This document shows, one piece after another, positions 58,586 to 64,000 of a DNA stretch of 64,000 nt. The notes beneath the pieces were generated by a model that ran no database searches, was not told where the DNA came from, and saw only the letters and a list, made by a program, of their open reading frames with translations. Every line of letters begins with the position of its first letter. The first letter of the stretch is position 1. This DNA is from Mycolicibacter senuensis (GTDB taxonomy: Bacteria > Actinomycetota > Actinomycetes > Mycobacteriales > Mycobacteriaceae). Made by a program: the position numbers and the translations under genes. The stretch lies in NCBI RefSeq assembly GCF_002101885.1, contig NZ_LQPS01000054.1, positions 211,818-275,817 on the forward strand. Direction: 5' to 3'.

Positions 58586-59509
58586 ATGGCAGCCACACTT
58601 CGCGAACTACGCGGGCGAATCCGCTCCGCCGGGTCGATCAAGAAGATCACCAAGGCCCAGGAGCTGATCGCTACGTCGCGTATCGGACGGGCGCAGGCCC
58701 GGCTCCAAACGGCGCGGCCGTACGCCGATGAGATAACCCGGATGCTCACCACGTTGGCCGCCGAGGCGGCCCTGGACCACCCATTGTTGGTCGAGCGCGA
58801 AAACCGCACCCGGGCGGGGGTGCTGGTGGTGTCGAGCGACCGTGGTCTGTGTGGCGGGTACAACGCCAACGTCTTCCGTCGGGCCGAGGAGCTGTTCGCG
58901 CTCCTGCGGTCGGAGGGCAAGGAGCCGATTCTCTACGTCGTCGGCCGGAAGGCACTGGCGTACTACACTTTCCGGAACTGGGAGATCACCGACTCGTGGG
59001 CGGGTTTCTCCGAGCAGCCGACCTACGAAAACGCCGCGACCATCGCCTCGACCCTGGTGGACGCGTTCATGTCCGGTGTCGACGACGAGGGCGACCACCC
59101 GGGTGCCGACGGGGTGCTCGGCGTCGATGAGTTGCACATCGTGTCCACGGACTTCCGCTCGATGCTGTCGCAGTCGGCCGAGGCGCGGCGAATCGCGCCG
59201 ATGCTGGTGGAGTACATCGGTGAGGAAGACACCGGTCCGCGGACCCTGTACTCCTTTGAGCCGGACGCCACCACGCTGTTCGACTCGCTGCTGCCGCGGT
59301 ATCTGACCACCCGCGTGTACGCGGCGCTGCTCGACTCGGCTGCTTCTGAGCTGGCTTCGCGCCAGCGCGCGATGAAGTCGGCGACCGACAATGCCGACGA
59401 CTTGATCAAGGCGTTGACACTCGAGGCCAACCGTGAGCGCCAGGCCCAGATCACCCAGGAAATCAGCGAAATCGTCGGCGGCGCCAATGCCCTCGCCGAT
59501 GCCCGATAA
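58586..59509 (+). CDS. atpG: ATP synthase F1 subunit gamma
   Basis: A 307-residue central shaft subunit. The N-terminal helix LRGRIRSAGSIKKITKAQEL and the C-terminal helix KALTLEANRERQAQITQEIS pack in the alpha-beta ring. The loop VDDEGDHPGADGVLGVDE near residue 170 is the mycobacterium-specific insertion known from M. tuberculosis. The ATG at 58586 was chosen because the frame upstream belongs to the atpA region. Confidence 0.96.
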   Translation: MAATLRELRGRIRSAGSIKKITKAQELIATSRIGRAQARLQTARPYADEITRMLTTLAAEAALDHPLLVERENRTRAGVLVVSSDRGLCGGYNANVFRRAEELFALLRSEGKEPILYVVGRKALAYYTFRNWEITDSWAGFSEQPTYENAATIASTLVDAFMSGVDDEGDHPGADGVLGVDELHIVSTDFRSMLSQSAEARRIAPMLVEYIGEEDTGPRTLYSFEPDATTLFDSLLPRYLTTRVYAALLDSAASELASRQRAMKSATDNADDLIKALTLEANRERQAQITQEISEIVGGANALADAR

Positions 59510-59554
59510 GCACAGCCCGCCAAGCACGCTAAGCACTAGGAAGCGAAGAAGATA

Positions 59555-60985
<1,431 letters not shown>

Positions 60986-61019
60986 CGCGAAATCCTCTGA
61001 CCGCGAAAGGCGGTGGGTA

Positions 61020-61385
61020 GTGGCAGAGATTGACGTCGACGTCGTCGCGGTCGATCGCAAGGTGTGGTCGGGCAAGGCGACGTTCATCTTCACCCGGACC
61101 ACCGTCGGTGAGATCGGGATCTATCCGCGGCACATCCCGCTGGTCGCCGAACTCGTCGACGACGCGATGGTGCGGGTGGACCGCGTCGAGGAGGGCGAGC
61201 TGCGGCTGGCGGTGCACGGCGGTTTCCTGTCGGTCACCGACGAGGGCGTCAGCATTCTGGCCGAGTCCGTCGACTTCGCCGCGGAGATCGACGAAGCGAC
61301 CGCACGGCACGACGCCAACTCCAACGACCCGAAGTTGGCGGCTCAGGGCAGGGCTAGGCTTCGTGCCCTGGGCGTGATCGATTAG
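61020..61385 (+). CDS. atpC: ATP synthase F1 subunit epsilon
   Basis: A 121-residue subunit. The beta-sandwich starts EIDVDVVAVDRKVWSGKATF and includes GEIGIYPRHIPLVAEL. The C-terminal helices are short, as in mycobacteria. GTG at 61020 was chosen because the frame upstream is atpD. It couples the shaft to the c-ring. Confidence 0.94.
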   Translation: MAEIDVDVVAVDRKVWSGKATFIFTRTTVGEIGIYPRHIPLVAELVDDAMVRVDRVEEGELRLAVHGGFLSVTDEGVSILAESVDFAAEIDEATARHDANSNDPKLAAQGRARLRALGVID

Positions 61386-61399
61386 CGGGGCGTGAACCG

Positions 61400-61843
61400 A
61401 TGAGCACGCCCATGATCGCCATGGTCGTGCTCGTCGCCGTGCTCTTGGGCGCTGTGCTGGCGCTGAGTTACCGGCTGTGGAAACTGCGCCAGGGCGGCAC
61501 GGCGGCGATCATGCGCGACCTGCCGGCCGTGGGTGGGCACGGGTGGCGGCACGGCGTCGTCCGTTACCGCGGCGGCGAAGCCGCCTTCTACCGGCTCTCC
61601 AGCGTGCGGCTGTGGCCGGATCGCCGGCTGTCCCGCCGCGGGGTTGACGTGGTGTCGCGGCGTGCGCCGCGCGGCGACGAGTTCGACATCATGACCGACG
61701 AGATCGTGGTGCTCGAACTGCGCGACACCACCCAGGACCGCCGGGCGGGTTTCGAGATCGCGCTGGACCGCGGTGCCCGCACCGCATTTCTGTCCTGGCT
61801 GGAGGCGCGCCCGTCGCCGCGGTCCCGCCGTCACAGTTACTGA
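61400..61843 (+). CDS. DUF2550 membrane-anchored protein (Rv1312 homologue)
   Basis: A 147-residue protein with one N-terminal membrane span (MIAMVVLVAVLLGAVLALSY) and a basic cytoplasmic domain (RDLPAVGGHGWRHGVVRYRG). It follows the atp genes as Rv1312 does in M. tuberculosis and is conserved in the order. Its role is unknown; it may help ATP synthase assembly. Confidence 0.85.
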   Translation: MSTPMIAMVVLVAVLLGAVLALSYRLWKLRQGGTAAIMRDLPAVGGHGWRHGVVRYRGGEAAFYRLSSVRLWPDRRLSRRGVDVVSRRAPRGDEFDIMTDEIVVLELRDTTQDRRAGFEIALDRGARTAFLSWLEARPSPRSRRHSY

Positions 61844-61867
61844 TCTGACGGAACCGTTTGGCGGCGC

Positions 61868-62458
61868 CTACTTTTCGGGACGGTCGGTGCGCTCGCCGCC
61901 GGGCTGCCACAGTACGTCGCCGTCGGCGTTGGCCACCCGGCACAGTACGAACATCAAGTCCGACAACCGATTCAGGTATTTCGCCGGCAGCACCGACACG
62001 CCGTCGGGATGCGCCTCGACCGCGGCCCACGCCGACCGCTCGGCGCGGCGCGCCGCGGTGCGGGCGACGTGCAGCAGCGCCGACAGCGGTGAGCCGCCCG
62101 GCAGGATGAACGAGTTCAACGCCGGCAGCGGCTCGTTGTATTCATCGCACCACGCCTCCACCCGATCGATGTAGTCCTGGGTGATGCGCAGCGGCGGGTA
62201 CTTGGGGTTCTCCACCACGGGAGTGGCCAGGTCGGCGCCGGCGTCGAACAGATCGTTCTGGATGCGCAGCAGCGTCGCGCTGACCGATTCGTCGGGTTCG
62301 CCCAGCGCGATCGCCACGCCGATCGCGGCGTTGGCCTCTTCGACATCGGCGTAGGCCACCAGGCGCTGGTCGGTCTTGGGAACCCGGGAGAAGTCGCTCA
62401 ATCCCGTGGTGCCGTCGTCGCCGGTGCGGGTGTACACGCGAGTGATATGCACTGCCAT
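61868..62458 (-). CDS. PduO-type cob(I)alamin adenosyltransferase
   Basis: A 196-residue enzyme that transfers an adenosyl group from ATP to cob(I)alamin to make coenzyme B12. The ATP motif TRTGDDGTTGLSDFSRVPK is at the N-terminus. The core FILPGGSPLSALLHVARTAA and RRAERSAW is the active-site helix. Length and position match Rv1314c. An IS1557 copy that sits beside it in M. tuberculosis is absent here. Confidence 0.94.
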   Translation of the reverse strand: MAVHITRVYTRTGDDGTTGLSDFSRVPKTDQRLVAYADVEEANAAIGVAIALGEPDESVSATLLRIQNDLFDAGADLATPVVENPKYPPLRITQDYIDRVEAWCDEYNEPLPALNSFILPGGSPLSALLHVARTAARRAERSAWAAVEAHPDGVSVLPAKYLNRLSDLMFVLCRVANADGDVLWQPGGERTDRPEK

Positions 62459-62547
62459 GCCCCAAACCGTACCGGGCGCGACAACCGGTGCGAGCCGGGC
62501 CGGGATTCGGTCGGGATCACTGCCCGGTCGTCACTACACTGACGCGC

Positions 62548-63801
62548 GTGGGTGAGCGTTTCGTGGTTACCGGCGGCAATCGGCTGGCCGGGGAGGTCGC
62601 CGTCGGCGGCGCTAAGAACAGCGTGCTGAAGCTGATGGCGGCGGCGCTGCTGGCGGAGGGCACCAGCACCATCACCAATTGCCCGGACATTCTCGACGTG
62701 CCGCTGATGGCCGAGGTGCTGCGCGGCCTGGGCGCCAACGTCGAGCTCGACGGGACCACGGTGCGAATCACCTCGCCGGATGAACCCAAGTACGACGCCG
62801 ACTTCGCCGCGGTGCGCCAGTTCCGGGCGTCGGTCTGTGTGCTGGGCCCGCTGGTGGGCCGGTGCCTGAAGGCCAAAGTCGCACTACCGGGCGGCGACGC
62901 GATCGGATCGCGCCCGCTCGACATGCACCAGGCCGGCCTGCGTCAGCTGGGCGCCACCTGCAATATCGAACACGGTTGCGTGGTGGCGCACGCCGAAAAG
63001 CTGCGCGGCGCGGAGATCCAGTTGGAGTTCCCCTCGGTCGGCGCCACCGAGAACATCTTGATGGCGGCGGTGCTGGCCGAAGGCGTCACGACCATCCACA
63101 ACGCGGCGCGTGAGCCCGACGTCGCCGACCTGTGCACCATGCTCAACCAGATGGGCGCGCAGATCGAGGGCGCGGGGTCGCCGACGCTGAAGATCACCGG
63201 GGTCCCGCGGCTGCACCCCACCGAACACGAGGTGATCGGGGACCGGATCGTCGCGGCAACCTGGGCCATCGCCGCGGTGATGACGCGCGGCGACATCGCG
63301 GTGACCGGCGTGGACCCGGCCCATTTGCAGCTCGTGCTGCATAAGTTGCACGACGCCGGGGCGACCGTCACTCAGCACGACAACGGCTTCCGGGTCGTCC
63401 AGTACGACCGCCCCAAGGCCGTCAACGTCGCGACCCTGCCGTTCCCGGGATTCCCGACCGATCTGCAGCCGATGGCGATCGGCCTGGCGGCGATCGCCGA
63501 CGGTACGTCGATGATCACCGAGAACGTCTTCGAGGCGAGGTTCCGGTTCGTCGAAGAGATGATCCGGCTGGGCGCCGATGCCCGCACCGACGGGCACCAC
63601 GCGGTGGTGCGCGGCCTGCCGCAGCTGTCGAGCGCGCCGGTGTGGGCCTCCGACATCCGGGCCGGCGCCGGCCTGGTCCTTGCGGGCCTGGTCGCAGACG
63701 GTGACACCGAGGTCCACGACGTCTACCACATCGATCGGGGATACCCGTTGTTCGTGGAGTACCTGGCCGGTCTCGGCGCCGAAATCGAACGTGTAAGATA
63801 G
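62548..63801 (+). CDS. murA: UDP-N-acetylglucosamine 1-carboxyvinyltransferase (MurA), Asp117 form
   Basis: A 417-residue enzyme for the first committed step of peptidoglycan synthesis (adding enolpyruvyl to UDP-GlcNAc). The active-site loop reads LPGGDAIGSRPLD with Asp at position 117 where most bacteria have Cys, the mycobacterial change that makes MurA resistant to fosfomycin. RFRFVEEMIRLG and the repeat-half symmetry are normal. The GTG at 62548 begins the conserved fold. Confidence 0.96.
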   Translation: MGERFVVTGGNRLAGEVAVGGAKNSVLKLMAAALLAEGTSTITNCPDILDVPLMAEVLRGLGANVELDGTTVRITSPDEPKYDADFAAVRQFRASVCVLGPLVGRCLKAKVALPGGDAIGSRPLDMHQAGLRQLGATCNIEHGCVVAHAEKLRGAEIQLEFPSVGATENILMAAVLAEGVTTIHNAAREPDVADLCTMLNQMGAQIEGAGSPTLKITGVPRLHPTEHEVIGDRIVAATWAIAAVMTRGDIAVTGVDPAHLQLVLHKLHDAGATVTQHDNGFRVVQYDRPKAVNVATLPFPGFPTDLQPMAIGLAAIADGTSMITENVFEARFRFVEEMIRLGADARTDGHHAVVRGLPQLSSAPVWASDIRAGAGLVLAGLVADGDTEVHDVYHIDRGYPLFVEYLAGLGAEIERVR

Positions 63802-63874
63802 GTCAGGCCGGCGCCCCGCACGCGGATCGTCGAGCAGTCTGGAAGAACCTTCTGGTAGCCCCGAAAAGTCGGAG

Positions 63875-63903
63875 TTGACTCAACTCCGGCTACCGAGTAT
63901 AGT
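63875..63903 (+). promoter_or_regulatory. rRNA operon promoter
   Basis: TTGACT at 63875-63880 and TATAGT at 63898-63903 with a perfect 17-nt spacer form a near-consensus sigma-A promoter, 74 nt after murA. The following leader is typical of mycobacterial rrn. No second promoter was recognised between murA and this one. The rRNA gene itself lies past the window end. Confidence 0.85.
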
Positions 63904-63928
63904 GGCGGGGTTGCCTGAAAGCCGGGCG

Positions 63929-64000
63929 TGTTGTTTGAGAACTCAATAGTGTGTTTGGTGGTTTTTGTTTGTTGTTGTTTTTGCCGCATCCTTGGCGCCC
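63929..64000 (+). promoter_or_regulatory. rRNA leader with antitermination signals (partial)
   Basis: The string gttgtttgagaactcaata and following gtgtttggtgg are near-identical to the conserved mycobacterial rRNA leader, a boxA-like element bound by the Nus factors to stop early termination. It continues into the T-rich part before the 16S rRNA. The 16S gene is not reached within this window. Confidence 0.75.

Noticed and set aside
61844..61867. Insertion sequence next to pduO
   Set aside because: M. tuberculosis has an IS1557 copy here; only 24 nt separate the DUF2550 and pduO genes in this window, so none is present.
63723..63989. 88-codon minus-strand frame at the end of murA
   Set aside because: It covers the rRNA promoter and leader in antisense and has no family.

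Overview
The window is high-GC actinobacterial DNA from the family Mycobacteriaceae. From about 16.1 kb to the end, the gene order follows, from memory, the Mycobacterium tuberculosis H37Rv segment Rv1276c-Rv1315. That run is: histidine phosphatase, sbcD/sbcC-like pair, oppABCD, beta-carbonic anhydrase, cysDN(C), Rrf2 regulator, tRNA-Arg, argS, lysA, hom, thrC, thrB, rho, rpmE, prfA, prmC, tsaC-like, wecA, atpIBEFHAGDC, DUF2550, pduO, murA and the rRNA-operon promoter. PPE proteins, a PGRS repeat protein, a mycobacterial FAAL and a b-delta fused ATP synthase subunit support the assignment. The PGRS protein carries an ordinary signal peptide and no PE domain, which would fit a member of the M. 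terrae complex (Mycolicibacter), but that species-level guess is inference only.

Layout. (1) 0.3-12.1 kb is accessory: a MarR regulator, a GjpA-like exported protein, an 1130-residue PGRS protein, a TacAT-type toxin-antitoxin pair, a stand-alone fatty-acyl-AMP ligase, a second MarR regulator, and a TetR regulator divergent from an HsaA-like acyl-CoA dehydrogenase-fold flavoenzyme with a perfect 18-nt palindrome between them. (2) 12.3-16.0 kb is dense in toxin-antitoxin type genes: two divergent MazEF-like pairs, a VapBC pair whose VapC has lost its middle, an Excalibur protein, an orphan XRE regulator and a Fic protein. (3) 16.0-27.1 kb holds the phosphatase, the SbcCD-like nuclease, an inserted HTH-nucleotidyltransferase/HEPN pair with its own palindromic operator, and the Opp peptide importer on the minus strand. 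(4) 27.3-32.1 kb is carbonic anhydrase and a sulfate-activation operon (cysD-cysNC-cysQ). (5) 32.1-40.1 kb is variable: VOC and LLM enzymes, a DUF4185 (GH183-type) secreted protein, two tandem PPE-SVP genes, an EXPERA-like membrane protein and a small secreted protein. (6) 40.2-63.8 kb is core housekeeping: tRNA-Arg(CCG), aspartate-family amino-acid synthesis, transcription and translation termination, lipid-linked glycan initiation (wecA), the whole F1Fo ATP synthase operon, cobalamin adenosylation and murA. (7) The last 130 nt are the rRNA promoter and leader.

Many genes overlap by 1-4 nt (sbcD/sbcC, oppB-oppC-oppD-oppA, cysD/cysNC/cysQ, argS/lysA, hom/thrC/thrB, prfA/prmC/tsaC/wecA), so translationally coupled operons are the rule. 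The least ordinary parts are the toxin-antitoxin rich segments, the HTH-NTase/HEPN cassette sitting where M. tuberculosis has Rv1279, the internally deleted vapC, cysQ joined to the cysDNC operon, and repeat expansions in the Rho N-terminus.
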